Shown here: positions 6,886 to 18,700 of the stretch, in pieces | Numbering within the stretch: the first letter of the stretch is position 1 | Layout: the number at the start of each line of letters is the position of its first letter | Assembly: GCA_035274465.1 (NCBI GenBank) | Contig: DATEOF010000065.1 | Span: 1-64,000 of the forward strand | DNA from: JADGRF01 sp035274465 | GTDB lineage: Bacteria > Myxococcota_A > Polyangia > Polyangiales > JAFGIB01 | DNA: 64,000 nucleotides | Direction of reading: 5' to 3' | Program-made: the position numbers and the translations under genes | Notes under the pieces: model-generated | Database searches by the model: none | Seen by the model: only the letters and a program-made list of their open reading frames with translations | What the model was told of the DNA's origin: nothing

Positions 6886-9800
6886 TTGGAACCCGCCGCG
6901 CCTGACGAACGCCGCATAGACGGCCGCTACCTGGTCCACCAGCTGCTCGGACGCGGCGGCATGGCACGCGTCTATCGGGTGACCGATACGACCAGCAGCC
7001 GCGAGCTGGCGCTCAAGCAGCTGACGGCGGCGGATGACAAGCTGGACGGTGTCGCGGCGCTGTTCGAGCGCGAGTTCCACACGCTCGCGCAGCTGACCCA
7101 CCCGCGCGTGATCGCGGTCTACGACTACGGCGTGGATACGAGCGGCCCGTACTATACGATGGAGCTCCTGGACGGCGGCGATCTGCGCGAACAGTCGCCA
7201 CTGCCCTGGCGCGAGACATGTGGGCTGTTCTTCGACGTGTGCTCGTCGCTGGCGCTGCTGCACTCGCGGCGCCTGTTGCACCACGACATCAGCCCGCGCA
7301 ACGTGCGCCGCACGCGCGATGGCCGCGCCAAGTTGATCGACTTCGGCGCGATGATGCCGATGGGCATGGGCGGCGGTCAGATCGTCGGCACGCCGCCGTT
7401 CGTCTCGCCCGAGACGCTGCACCGCAGCGCGCTCGATGCGCGCGCCGATCTGTTCTCGCTGGGCGCGACGCTGTACTACGCGCTGACCGGCAAGCTGGCA
7501 TATCCGGCGCGCAGCTTCGCCGAGGTGACGCACGCCTGGACCCGGCCGCCGGCCCCACCGTCGGCGCTGGCCAGCGACGTGCCGCGCGCGCTCGACGAGC
7601 TGGTGCTGTCGCTGCTCAGCCTGGAGCCGAGCTTGCGGCCGCACGGCGCGTTCGAGGTCATGCAGCGCTTGGCGGCGATCGCGGAGCTGCCCGGCGACGA
7701 GTCGGCCGCGGTCTCGCAGGCGTACCTGGCCACGCCGCTGCTGGTCGGCCGCGACGACACGCTGGCGGTGGTCCGGCAACGCCTGGCCCGCGCTCAGGCC
7801 GGCCACGGCGCGGCGTTGATCGTGCGCGGAGAACCCGGCATGGGTCGCTCGCGCATGCTCGATGCCTATGCGCTCGAAGCCAAGACGCTGGGTGCGACCG
7901 TGTTGCGTGCAGCTGCCAGCAGCAAGCGTCAGAGCTTCGCGGTCGCTCTCGACCTGGCCTGGCACCTGCTCGATGCCTTACCCACGAGTGCACTGGCCGA
8001 GTGCTTGCCGGAGTACGGAGCAGACGCGGCGAAGCGTACGCGAGCCGAGCTCGAACGCCTGGCCCAGACGCCGGACGACTCGCAACGCCTGCAGCAGTTC
8101 ATCACCCGCCTGTTGCTGAGCGCCAGCCGCTCGCGGCTGCTGGTGGTCGCGGTCGACGATCTGGGGCGTATCGACGAGCCCTCGGCGGCCGTATTGGTTG
8201 CGCTGGCCGATCGCGCGCGGCGCAACAAGTTGCTGCTCGCGTTGACGGCGGCCAGCGATATCGCCGACAGCTACGCGCTGCAGGTGCTCGCCTCGCGCTG
8301 CGTGCGCATCGACCTGCGCGCGCTCAGCCACGAGCAGACGCAAGCTCTGCTCGAATCAGTCTTCGGAGACGTGGCGAACGTCGGCATGATCGCCGGTGAG
8401 ATCTTCGCCATCGCCCACGGTAACCCGCGCCAGAGTCTGGATCTCGCGCAACACCTGGTGGACCGTCAGATCATCCACTACGGCTCGGGCACCTGGACCC
8501 TGCCCAGCCGGCTGTCCTCGACCGATCTGCCGAGCAGCGCCGAAGCCGCGATCAGCGCGCGTATCGACGCCCTGCCCGCGCACGCGCGGCTGTTGCTCGA
8601 GACCCAGGCTCTCTCGTACCACGACGTGCTGCGCCTGCCGGACTACCGTGCGCTCTTGCCGAACGGCGACTCGGCCGCGGTCGACGCAGCGGTCTCGGAG
8701 CTGGTCGCGCGCCAGGCTCTGTCCAGCGACGGGCACGAGTACCGATTGGCCAGCCGCGTCTGGGCCAGCACGATCAAGGCGCGGCTGACGGCGGCGGAGC
8801 GTGAAGAGCGGCACCGCGCCCTGGCTCGGCTGTTCCAGGCCGATCGGCCCTACGCCCACGTGTACCACCTGTTCGAAGGCGGGCTCGAGGAAGCCGGCCT
8901 GGACGCGTTGATCACGCGGCACGAGGGCTATACGCGCGGCTTCGACTACAAAACCGTGGTCGAGGTGACCGCGGCGGGGCTCGGGCCGAGCTACGCGCGC
9001 GCGATCGAGACCGCGCTGCGACTCGGCCGGCCCGCACAACAGGTCGCCGAGCTGCGGCGCTGGGCCACGGCGCTGAGCGCGAGCGGCAGCGCCGAGCTGT
9101 TTTGGACCGCGAGCCAGCCGTGGATCGCGCAGCTGATCGCCGACAGCGGGCTCGATGAGTACCAGCGCGCGACCGAGATCGCCGATCCCGGCGCGCGGCT
9201 GATGCATGCGCTCACGCGCGCGGGTGAGCGCCACGCAGCGGCGCCCGAGGCCGAGCGCGTGTACCGCGTGGACGAGGCCCTGCCCCGACTGGCCGAGTAC
9301 GTGATCTTCTCGATCGCGGTCGGCTCACGCACGCTCAACTGCGAGCTGCTCGCGAGCTTGCCTCCGCTGCTCGAGCCATTTGCTGCGCTGTCGCCGATCC
9401 TCGAGGCGATCTGGCAAAACGCCATCGCCACGGTCGAATGCGCGCGGGATGCGCGCTACGAGCAAGCGCGCGACCGCTGGCTGTCGGTGCTCGACAAGTT
9501 GTCGCGCGTAAACGACGACGAGGTGCGCCACATCGAGGCGCTGCGCAACGCGCTGGCGTACGGCGTGGGAGTGCTGGAGGCCTCGTTCGGCCTGGCGAGC
9601 GCGAGCAGCTGGGCGGACCAGATGGAGGAAGACCCGCTCCAGCGCCTGGGCGCGCTCTACCTCCGCAAGATCGTGCGACTCGAGCAGGGCGACTGGAACG
9701 GCGCCGATCGCCTGCGGCGCCAGGCCGAGGTGTACGCGCTGCACTCGCGCACGCCCGAGATGTTCCACTACGCGTTGACCGTGGAACTCTCGGCGCATGC

Positions 9801-10926
9801 GGGAGCGCGCGACCTGATCGGGCTCAAGCAGGTGATCGAACGCTTCGAAGCGCTGGTGCCGCACAGCCCGGGCTGGTTGCCGTACCTGCGCGATGCCCAG
9901 GCGCGCTTTCATCTGCTACGCGGAGACTTCGCCGCGGCCCGCGCGGGCTTCGAACAGACACTCGAGCTCACCGCGCTCGACGATCAGCTGCGCTCGGCCA
10001 TGCTGCCGGTCTGGGTGAGCTCGCAAGCCGGGTTGGCCGAAGCGCTGTTCGGCCTCTCACAGTTCGGCGAAGCGCGCGAACGAGCGCGCGCGGCGCTCGC
10101 GGTCTGCGAGCGACTGCAGATCGGCTCGCACGCCGCCGATCTGGTGCGCGCACTGGCGCTGGCCGAAGCCAAGCTCGGCGAGTACGCTCCAGCGATCGCG
10201 CGCCTGGACGCGTTGATCGAGAAACAACTCGCGCTCGGCGCAACCGGCCTGCGCCTCGGACTGTCCTACGAGGCACGCGCTCAGCTCGCGGTCTGGGCGG
10301 GCGACGATCGAGCATTCGAACAATACTCGCGTCTCACCGCGCGCGAGTACCGCTACGGCGTCCGTTGCCCACTCAGCGCGCGCTACGAACGCCTGATGAA
10401 CGAAGCGCGCGCGCGCGGCTTGCGCCCGGCCCCGCAGCTAAGCGAGTACGCACCCAACACCGTGGTCGAGAGCATGAACCCGATCGCGGCCACGCTGGCG
10501 CAGACCAGCGGCGAAGACTTCAGCCGGCACGCGCTGCGCGTGATCTGCGAGCAACGCCCGGCGCGCGGAGGGCACCTGTACCTCGTGCAGCCCGACGGTG
10601 TCCGCTGGTCGGTGTCGCACGGGACTGATCGCCCGCCCGAGGCGCTGGCAGAGCAAGTGCGCGAGTACGTGGAGCAAGAAACCGAGCGCTCCGACATCCT
10701 CTCGAACCCGGACAGCGAGACCGTGCTCGGGACGGTCACCCAGCCCAGCTCGATCGCTCACGCTGCCGGAAAAAACTACGAGCTGGTGGTACTGAGCGGG
10801 GTGGTCAACGACAACAGCCGGATCGCGGGGGTGCTGGCGTTCGAGGGATCGCCGGCGAATCCTCCAGATCAGGGGGCCATGCTGGCGAGTCTGGCGGCGC
10901 AGCTGCTGAGCGTGGGCAGAGGGTGA
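6886..10926 (+). CDS. Giant Ser/Thr kinase-ATPase-TPR sensor protein (paralogue A)
   Basis: 1346 residues from a TTG start; no ATG fits before the kinase glycine loop (LGRGGMARVY). Domains in order: kinase about 15-270 (Lys44, HHD at 132-134 where HRD is usual, DFG at 152-154), AAA/STAND-type ATPase about 290-560, helical TPR-like region about 650-1180, and a GAF-like C-terminal domain. The ATPase P-loop reads GEPGMGRS, with Arg in place of the Walker A lysine. The Walker B-like strand VVAVDDLGRIDEPS is intact. This architecture is common in myxobacterial sensors that couple ligand or partner sensing to phosphorylation. It shares whole phrases with the protein at 15739-19806 (TMELLDGGDL, EFHTLAQL, HPRV), so the two are paralogues. 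Confidence 0.85.
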   Translation: MEPAAPDERRIDGRYLVHQLLGRGGMARVYRVTDTTSSRELALKQLTAADDKLDGVAALFEREFHTLAQLTHPRVIAVYDYGVDTSGPYYTMELLDGGDLREQSPLPWRETCGLFFDVCSSLALLHSRRLLHHDISPRNVRRTRDGRAKLIDFGAMMPMGMGGGQIVGTPPFVSPETLHRSALDARADLFSLGATLYYALTGKLAYPARSFAEVTHAWTRPPAPPSALASDVPRALDELVLSLLSLEPSLRPHGAFEVMQRLAAIAELPGDESAAVSQAYLATPLLVGRDDTLAVVRQRLARAQAGHGAALIVRGEPGMGRSRMLDAYALEAKTLGATVLRAAASSKRQSFAVALDLAWHLLDALPTSALAECLPEYGADAAKRTRAELERLAQTPDDSQRLQQFITRLLLSASRSRLLVVAVDDLGRIDEPSAAVLVALADRARRNKLLLALTAASDIADSYALQVLASRCVRIDLRALSHEQTQALLESVFGDVANVGMIAGEIFAIAHGNPRQSLDLAQHLVDRQIIHYGSGTWTLPSRLSSTDLPSSAEAAISARIDALPAHARLLLETQALSYHDVLRLPDYRALLPNGDSAAVDAAVSELVARQALSSDGHEYRLASRVWASTIKARLTAAEREERHRALARLFQADRPYAHVYHLFEGGLEEAGLDALITRHEGYTRGFDYKTVVEVTAAGLGPSYARAIETALRLGRPAQQVAELRRWATALSASGSAELFWTASQPWIAQLIADSGLDEYQRATEIADPGARLMHALTRAGERHAAAPEAERVYRVDEALPRLAEYVIFSIAVGSRTLNCELLASLPPLLEPFAALSPILEAIWQNAIATVECARDARYEQARDRWLSVLDKLSRVNDDEVRHIEALRNALAYGVGVLEASFGLASASSWADQMEEDPLQRLGALYLRKIVRLEQGDWNGADRLRRQAEVYALHSRTPEMFHYALTVELSAHAGARDLIGLKQVIERFEALVPHSPGWLPYLRDAQARFHLLRGDFAAARAGFEQTLELTALDDQLRSAMLPVWVSSQAGLAEALFGLSQFGEARERARAALAVCERLQIGSHAADLVRALALAEAKLGEYAPAIARLDALIEKQLALGATGLRLGLSYEARAQLAVWAGDDRAFEQYSRLTAREYRYGVRCPLSARYERLMNEARARGLRPAPQLSEYAPNTVVESMNPIAATLAQTSGEDFSRHALRVICEQRPARGGHLYLVQPDGVRWSVSHGTDRPPEALAEQVREYVEQETERSDILSNPDSETVLGTVTQPSSIAHAAGKNYELVVLSGVVNDNSRIAGVLAFEGSPANPPDQGAMLASLAAQLLSVGRG

Positions 10927-10928
10927 AG

Positions 10929-11005
10929 AGACCTAGCAACTAGGAACAGCAACGCGAACACGAAGGAAAAGCGATTGCTAGTTCATGTTCCTAGTTCCTA
11001 GTTCT
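10929..11005. terminator. Imperfect inverted repeat between convergent genes
   Basis: Arms at 10929-10947 and 10987-11005 pair over 19 positions with two mismatches (core CTAGNAACTAGGAAC), around a 39-base loop. It lies 3 bases after one stop codon and 13 bases before the other, so a bidirectional terminator or mRNA-end structure is likely. The CTAG-rich, AT-richer composition stands out from the surroundings. Confidence 0.5.
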
Positions 11006-11017
11006 CCTACGACAAGT

Positions 11018-11773
11018 CTAGAGCACGGGATTCTGTAGCGTCCCCACGCCCGAAACCTCGATCTCCACCGTGTTGCCTGCGACGAGCGGCCCCACGCCCT
11101 CCGGGGTGCCCGTCGAAACCAGATCACCCGGCTCGAGCGTCATCACCCGCGAGATGAAGCTCAGCAGCGCCCCAATCCCGAAGATCATCTGCCCCACCTG
11201 CCCGTACTGTCGCTCCTGCCCATCGACCCGCCCGCGGACCCAGAGGGTGCTCAGATCCAGCTCGGTCTCGATCCAGGGCCCGACCGGACAAAACGTGTCG
11301 AAGCCCTTGGCTCGCGTGAATTGTACTTCCTTGCGCTGAATATCTCGTGCGGTCACGTCGTTGACGCACGTGATGCCGCCGACGGCTGCGAGCGCCTCTT
11401 CGGGAGTCGCCCTGCGCAGCCGTTGGCCCATCACCACTCCGATCTCGGCCTCGTGCTCGACGCGCTGGCTGGCCGACGGCAGCAAGATCGGCTCGAGCGG
11501 CCCCAGCAGGGCGCTGGGTGGCTTCAAGAACAGCAGCGGCTCGTCCGGCACTGCATTGCCCAGCTCCTTCGCGTGCGCCGCGTAGTTACGCCCGACGCAC
11601 ACGATCTTGCTCGGCGTCACGGGCGCGACTAGACGCACTGTTCCGAGCGGCACGTGCTCGCTCTGCGGACCGCCACCGAACCACGGCGCGTCGCTCCAGA
11701 CCTCTACTTCGCCGTCGTTTGCGAGCCGACCGTAGCGCGCAACTCCACCCTGCTCGAAGCGCAATATCCGCAT
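11018..11773 (-). CDS. Fumarylacetoacetate hydrolase family protein
   Basis: 251 residues. The FAH fold is shown by VGRNYAAHAKELGN at about 60-73, the metal ligands Glu108 and Glu110 (EHEAEIGVVMG) and Asp139 (VNDVTARD), and the late LEPGDLVSTGTPEGVGP loop. Single-domain members of this size act as fumarylpyruvate or acylpyruvate hydrolases, or as homoprotocatechuate-pathway isomerases, using Mg or Mn. I start it at 11773, where MRILRFEQ begins the family's usual N-terminal strand; the longer frame upstream adds unrelated residues and overlaps promoter sequence. It is divergent from the two-component operon. Confidence 0.88.
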   Translation of the reverse strand: MRILRFEQGGVARYGRLANDGEVEVWSDAPWFGGGPQSEHVPLGTVRLVAPVTPSKIVCVGRNYAAHAKELGNAVPDEPLLFLKPPSALLGPLEPILLPSASQRVEHEAEIGVVMGQRLRRATPEEALAAVGGITCVNDVTARDIQRKEVQFTRAKGFDTFCPVGPWIETELDLSTLWVRGRVDGQERQYGQVGQMIFGIGALLSFISRVMTLEPGDLVSTGTPEGVGPLVAGNTVEIEVSGVGTLQNPVL

Positions 11774-11869
11774 GCCTTTGCTTATAAGCTGGACGTTGCA
11801 AATCGCAATGCCGTCGCACGCTGCAATGCTGCCGCACCCTCGTAACACTGACTCAAACGCCACGAGCAC

Positions 11870-11885
11870 TGGCACGTACGCTGCA
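11870..11885 (+). promoter_or_regulatory. Sigma-54 (-24/-12) promoter match
   Basis: TGGCACG, four bases, then CTGCA. The GG and GC dinucleotides are exactly 10 bases apart, and only the first T of the consensus TTGCA is changed. Transcription would start near 11896, about 30 bases before the receiver gene. The same operon encodes an NtrC-family activator, which supports the call. Confidence 0.65.
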
Positions 11886-11927
11886 CTTGGGGGTGGCCGG
11901 GGGGTAACCCAACCTCAACGGACCTCC

Positions 11928-12356
11928 ATGCAACCCCTCGAACTCATGCAGCAGCCACCACGCCGCCCGAGGGTCCTCGTGGCCGAAGACGAGACCGAAA
12001 TGCGCGGCCTGATCGCCCGCACGCTGCTCAAGGAGAAGTGCGATATCCTGGAAGCTCGTGACGGCTCGCAGCTGATCAAGCTGCTCATCACGCACTTGCT
12101 GGCACCGCCCGAAGGCCGCGAGCCGGTGGACCTGATCATCTCGGACATCCGCATGCCGGGCGCGAACGGCCTCGACGTGATCGCCGCGCTGCGCCGCCAG
12201 GACACCGAGACCCCGGTCATCCTGATCACCGCGTTCGGTGACGCCGACACACACCTCGAGGCCTATCGGCTCGGCGCGGTGATGGTGCTGAACAAGCCCT
12301 TCGAGATGGACGATTTACGGTTGGTCGTGCGCAGCCTGGTCGAGCCCACTATCTGA
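11928..12356 (+). CDS. Single-domain response regulator receiver
   Basis: 142 residues, essentially one CheY-like receiver: acidic pocket Glu20-Asp21, phospho-acceptor Asp73 (LIISDIRMPG), switch Thr101 (LITAF) and Lys123 (NKPF). No output domain follows. I place the start at 11928 (or ATG 11946); the open frame begins at 11772, but the first ~50 residues of that version are promoter sequence and unlike a receiver. It heads a four-gene operon with the histidine kinase 45 bases downstream. It may relay phosphate between the kinase and the NtrC protein, or act as a phosphate sink. Confidence 0.85.
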   Translation: MQPLELMQQPPRRPRVLVAEDETEMRGLIARTLLKEKCDILEARDGSQLIKLLITHLLAPPEGREPVDLIISDIRMPGANGLDVIAALRRQDTETPVILITAFGDADTHLEAYRLGAVMVLNKPFEMDDLRLVVRSLVEPTI

Positions 12357-12401
12357 CACGCGCAGCGTCAAGTAGCCTGGCGCCGTTCCGCGGGTGTTCG
12401 G

Positions 12402-13810
12402 ATGAGGCTTGCTCGCAATCTAATCGTCGGTGTCGCGTTCGTTCTCCTGGGTGTGTTGTCGCTCGAGGGCTACCTCGACGTGCAACGCGCGTATGCGATC
12501 TTCGAGTCCGACATGCGCGCGGACGGGCAACTGCTCGGAAACGCGGTATCCCGGGCGATCGCGGCGGCACGTGCGGGTCGCGCGCCCGAGCTGGATGCAG
12601 CCGTCGGCGACGATCGGGTGGAGGTGCGCCTGGTCGCGCTGGACGGCAGTCAGACTGCCGCGGCGCCGTTTCCGCCCACCGAGGCCATCAAGAGCCAACT
12701 GGCGCGCGACGGAGCGGCGCACTTCAAGGACGACGAGCGCCGGTTGTTCACCTACGTCCCGCTCGCCGACCGACCCGGGCTCGCGCTCGAGATCTCGGAG
12801 GACCTCGAGCCCCTGCACGCGCACGGCCGCACGATCGCCGTGCGCGCCGTCGTCCGCACTGGCCTCACCGCCGTGGCCTTCATCGTGCTCGTGCTGGTGG
12901 TCGGCCTGATCTACGTCGGCAACCCGCTGCAGCAGCTGGTCGACATGGCGCGCCGCGTGGGCCAGGGCGACTACTCGCTACGCCTGCGTTTTCAGCGCAA
13001 AGACGAGCTGCGCGACCTGGCCGAGACCATGAACGGCATGTGCGACGATCTGACCGAAGCCCGCATCAGCATTGAGCGCGAGACCAAACGCCGCATCGCC
13101 GCGATCGAACAGCTGCGCCATGCCGATCGCCTGGTCACCGTCGGGCAGCTGGCAGCCGGTGTCGCGCACGAGCTGGGCACACCGCTGAACGTGATCGCCG
13201 GACATGCCAAGATGATCGTCACGGGCGAAGTCACCGGCAGCGAGGCGGCCGAGTCGGCGCGCATCGCGCTCGAGCAGACCTCGCGCATGACCAACATCGT
13301 GCGTCAGCTGCTCGACTTCTCTCGGCGCCGGCCGGCCCAACGCAGCCGCGCCGACGTGGCCGAGATCGCCACCCAAACCGTCCACATGCTGGGCACCGTC
13401 GCGCAAAAGAAAGACGTGGAACTCTCCCTCGAGGTGCGCAAGCCGGGCCTCCTGGCGCAGCTCGACGTGGTGCAAATCCAACAGGCGCTCGCCAACCTCA
13501 TCATGAACGCCATCCAGGCGGTGCCCACGCGCGGACACGTGAGCGTGGAGGTGCAGGAGGGCGACGGCAGCTTGGCCTGCATCCGCGTGACCGACGATGG
13601 CCCGGGCATTCCGGCCGAGGATCGCGCGCGGGTGTTCGAACCGTTCTTCACCACCAAGGGGGTGGGGGAAGGCACCGGTCTCGGGCTGGCGGTGGCCATC
13701 GGCTTGGTGAAGGAAAATGGCGGATCGATTGAGGTTACGGCAGCTGAAACAGGCGGTGCGCAGCTGTCGATCCTGTTGCCCCTCGCAACCGCAGAAGACG
13801 CGCTATCTTG

Positions 13811-13811
<1 letters not shown>
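12402..13811 (+). CDS. Membrane sensor histidine kinase
   Basis: 469 residues. Order: transmembrane helix about 7-23, periplasmic sensor region about 30-148, second helix about 150-172, HAMP about 173-225, HisKA dimerisation helix with phospho-acceptor His256 (GVAHELGTPLNVI), and the HATPase domain with N-box (NLIMNAIQAV), DDGPGIP, FEPFFTTK and GTGLGLAV boxes. All catalytic boxes are intact, so it should autophosphorylate. Its stop overlaps the NtrC start in a TGATG, which implies translational coupling and a cognate pair. The sensed signal is unknown. Confidence 0.95.
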
Positions 13812-15226
<1,415 letters not shown>

Positions 15227-15277
15227 GACATCTTGCAACACGGGCCGGTTCCTGGTCAGACTGCAGTCAGTCTCGAC

Positions 15278-15736
15278 ATGTCACAACCGGCCGCCGCGGA
15301 CACTACCCCTTCCCTCGATTTCGGAGTGCTCCTCGAGCTGCTGGGTTTCCAGGTCCGCCGTACTCAGCTGCGCATCTACGAAGATTTCGCGCGCGATCAG
15401 CCGGTCGAGGGCATCACCCCGGGACTACTGGCGATCATGGTCTTCATCGACCGGAACCCGGGGCTCACCCAGCAGCGGCTGTGCGAGAGCCTGGGCGTCG
15501 ACAAGTCGACCCTGGCCGTCACCCTGCATCGGCTGTGCGATCGCGGGTTGGTTAAGCGCATCCGCTCGCGGCGCGACCGGCGCGAGAACGCGCTCGAGCT
15601 GACCGACAAGGGCGACAAGGTGATGCGCACCATGATGGCCCACGTGGCCAGCCACGAAAAACGCATCGTCCGCCGCCTGACGCGCGCCGAGCGCCAGACC
15701 CTGATGGAGCTGCTGCGTAAGGTCGCCCGGCCTTAG
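15278..15736 (+). CDS. MarR-family transcriptional regulator
   Basis: 152 residues. The winged helix-turn-helix spans about 50-120: a recognition helix region (LTQQRLCESLGVDKSTLAVTLHRLCDRGLVKR) followed by the wing with basic RSRRDRRENALELTDKG. Flanking helices should form the dimer interface. It follows the NtrC gene by 51 bases on the same strand and so may be the last gene of the two-component operon. MarR proteins usually repress their own or nearby genes in response to phenolic or lipophilic ligands; no target can be assigned. Start 15278 (MSQPAAAD) is preferred over a TTG further upstream. Confidence 0.88.
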   Translation: MSQPAAADTTPSLDFGVLLELLGFQVRRTQLRIYEDFARDQPVEGITPGLLAIMVFIDRNPGLTQQRLCESLGVDKSTLAVTLHRLCDRGLVKRIRSRRDRRENALELTDKGDKVMRTMMAHVASHEKRIVRRLTRAERQTLMELLRKVARP

Positions 15737-15738
15737 TT

Positions 15739-18700
15739 TTAGTCGAACAGGACAACCACCGAGCTATCCCCGACATCGGCGGCGAAGCGGCTGATCTCCG
15801 CGGCAGTTTCTGCCGGATAGCTGAATTTGGCGTGTGGGGGTACGCAGAGCAGTGCCACGCCGGTGACGGCGATCCGGTTGTCGCTGGTGCGGTGGCTGAG
15901 CAGGATGGGTCGATGGAGCCGGCCGGAACTGTCCGACCAGGCCTGCGGGGCTTCCTCCACCTGACTGTCAGTATCGGTGGTGTCGATGTTCTCGGTCTCC
16001 TCCATCCAATACATCTGTATTCGGGGCAGCAGCTCCGCGACAGCCGCCGCCGTGGTCTCGCCCACGCTGGCGATGCATTCGGGTCCCTGGCCACCCAGCT
16101 CGAACATGCTGCCCGCGCTCGCACCGCTCTGACGGCACAGAAACGTCAGCGCGAGCTTGGCGCGTTGTTCCTTGTCGCGGCACGCGGCCAGCGCCAGCCC
16201 GATGCGCGAGGCGACGCTGGTCTCGGTCGTGTCGGACGCGCCGGCCGGACGCCCGCCGCCAGCAGCTGCATGACGCAGCTGGCGCAGGCGGTGGTACTTG
16301 GCGCTGAGCGCCGGGCTCCGGTGCGCGGCGTAGCTGTCGCGGCAGTGCTCGAGCTCGCGGTTGAACGTCGACACGTCCCCCAGCGCGTGTGCGCAGCGCG
16401 CGAAGGCCTCGTGGGCGCAGCCGAGCAGGAGCCCCGTGACACCCGCGGCGTGCAGGCGGCAGAGCACACCCGCCGCGATCTCCAGCGCCTCCGCGCGCCC
16501 GACCGTCGCATACGCCAGCGCCCGCGCGAGCTGCAGCGGCGCGGGCACCTCGCCCAGCATCGCCGCGGCGGCAGCGACGTACTCGTCCGCCTTGTCGACC
16601 GCAGCCAGGGCCTGTCCCAGGTCGAGCAGGATGCGCACGTGGCTCTGCGCCATGCTCGCCCAGCTCTGATGCTCGCCCGCCTGCGCGAGCAGCAAGGCCG
16701 TCTCGATCTCGGCCAGCGCCCGCTTCGCGCCGTGGCGAATGCGGTGGTGCTCGGCCAGCGCGTAGCGCACGACCGGCGCCCAACCCGCGTGACGCTCGGC
16801 CAGCGGCGCGAGCTCCTCGATGCTGTGGCGCAGGCGCGTGAGGTCCTCGGACCAGGCGTGCGCGTCGACCTCCCACAACAGGTGCATCCCCTCCTGCACC
16901 TGGCGGCTGCTGGTCTGGACGCGCAGTGCCTCGATCTGTCCCTTGAAGCCGTCGGCAGCGGGCGTGTCGCCCTGGAACAGCGCGAACAAGCGGCGGATCA
17001 CCAGCGCGTTCACCTCGTACACGAAGTGCGCCTCGATGCGCGCGGCCCACTCGAGGCAGTGCTCGATGCCGCTGGCAGCTTCGAGCGTACCCAGCACGTT
17101 CATCACGGCGAGGCTCAGGTACTTCTGCCGTACGGGGTCCACGCCGTGGTCGGGCTCGGACAGGCGCTCGATGACCTCGCGATAGATCCCGCGCGCCTGT
17201 GCGATCCGACCGCTCAGGCGCGCCCGCATGCCGGCGGTCAGCATGTTGATCACGGACAACGCCGGCGACAGTGGCGCGAACGGCGCGAGGTCGGGTAGCG
17301 AACGAGCCCATGGCAGGTCCAGGCCCACCGCGATCATCGCAGTCGCAACCGTGGTGGCGCGCCCGAGCTCGCGGATTGCCGTGCGCGGATCGAGGGTCCG
17401 CTCGCGCTCCGGTGTGCTCTGGTAGCGCTCCTGCGCGCGCGCGAGGGCGGTCGTGAGACGCTCCGCCGCTGGCAGCGACGCCAGCTCCGCATAGTCGGAG
17501 AGGCCACTGGCGCGCGCGAGCAGCGCGAGCAACTCCACCATGGGCTCGCGATCCTGAATGCCGTAGAGCGCGCTGATGCTGGTCAGGCGTTCTAGCAGCA
17601 GGTACTTGTCGTGGGCAGGACGGCCCAGCCGCTCGCACGCGCGCAACGCCACGTGATAGGTCTCGCTCCAACCCTGGGCCGGCGCGCGAAAGTCCGGCCG
17701 GCTGGCGGTGTCGCGCTGGCGCGCCCGCGCGAGCTGCACAGCCACCCAGGGCACGAGCACGTCCAGCGCCCGCGCGTCCTGGCCCGCACGCTCGAAGTGC
17801 CGCATGGCGCGAAACCCGTCGCCGCGCGCCTCCAGCAGCTCACCCAGGCGCTCGTGCAAGAGCAGTGCGCGCTCGGGCGCGATCGTCGCAGCCAGGAGCG
17901 GCAGCCAGCTGCCGTGCGCCAGCGCGAACACGTCGCCGTGCCGCTTCGACAGCTCGGCCTGCGTGAGCGCATCCAGGTCCGCGGCCAGCGCTGCAGGATC
18001 GCGGCTCTCCGCCAGCAGCGCGCACTCGCTCAGCGTGAACGCCTGATCCGGACACAGCGCGAAGGCATCCGCGAGCCGCCGCGCGGAGGGGCGCAACCCG
18101 GCGATCCGCGCCGAGAGCGCCGCCGCCATGCTGCTCGGTAGCGGCGCACGCTCGAGCTCCTCGGGCAGGATCCAGGCGCCCGAGTCGTAGCGCACCAGGC
18201 CGCGATCGATCAGGTGCTGTGCCAGCCGCAGCAGGTCGCGCGGATTGCCCGCGCACAGCGGCTGAACGCGGTGCGCGAGCAGCGACAGACGCGGCACGCG
18301 ACCGAACAACGCGCCGAGTAGCTGCTCGCTCTGCTCCGGGGTCAGGTTCTCGAGCGACACGCGCTGCGAGGCGTCGAGCAGCAGCTTCTGCGCCGCAGGT
18401 GCGCTCGGGGCCGCGTCGCGCTCGATGCTGATCAGCAAGCACAACGGATGCTCCACGGCCTCGGCGGCCAACACCGCGAGCAACGCGGCCGAGGGCTCGT
18501 CGATGCGCCGAAAGTCGTCGACCGCGATGACCAGCGGGCGGCGCGCGGCGAGCGCCTTCCACCACTCGCGCACGGCCAGCTGCAGGCGTGGTCGCACGGC
18601 AGCTTCGTCGCCATCCGTCGGCGATGCAGCAGACTCGAGCTCGGGCAGCAGCTGAGACAGGCTGGCCAGGTGCGGACGCGCACACTCCTCGGCGAGCTGC

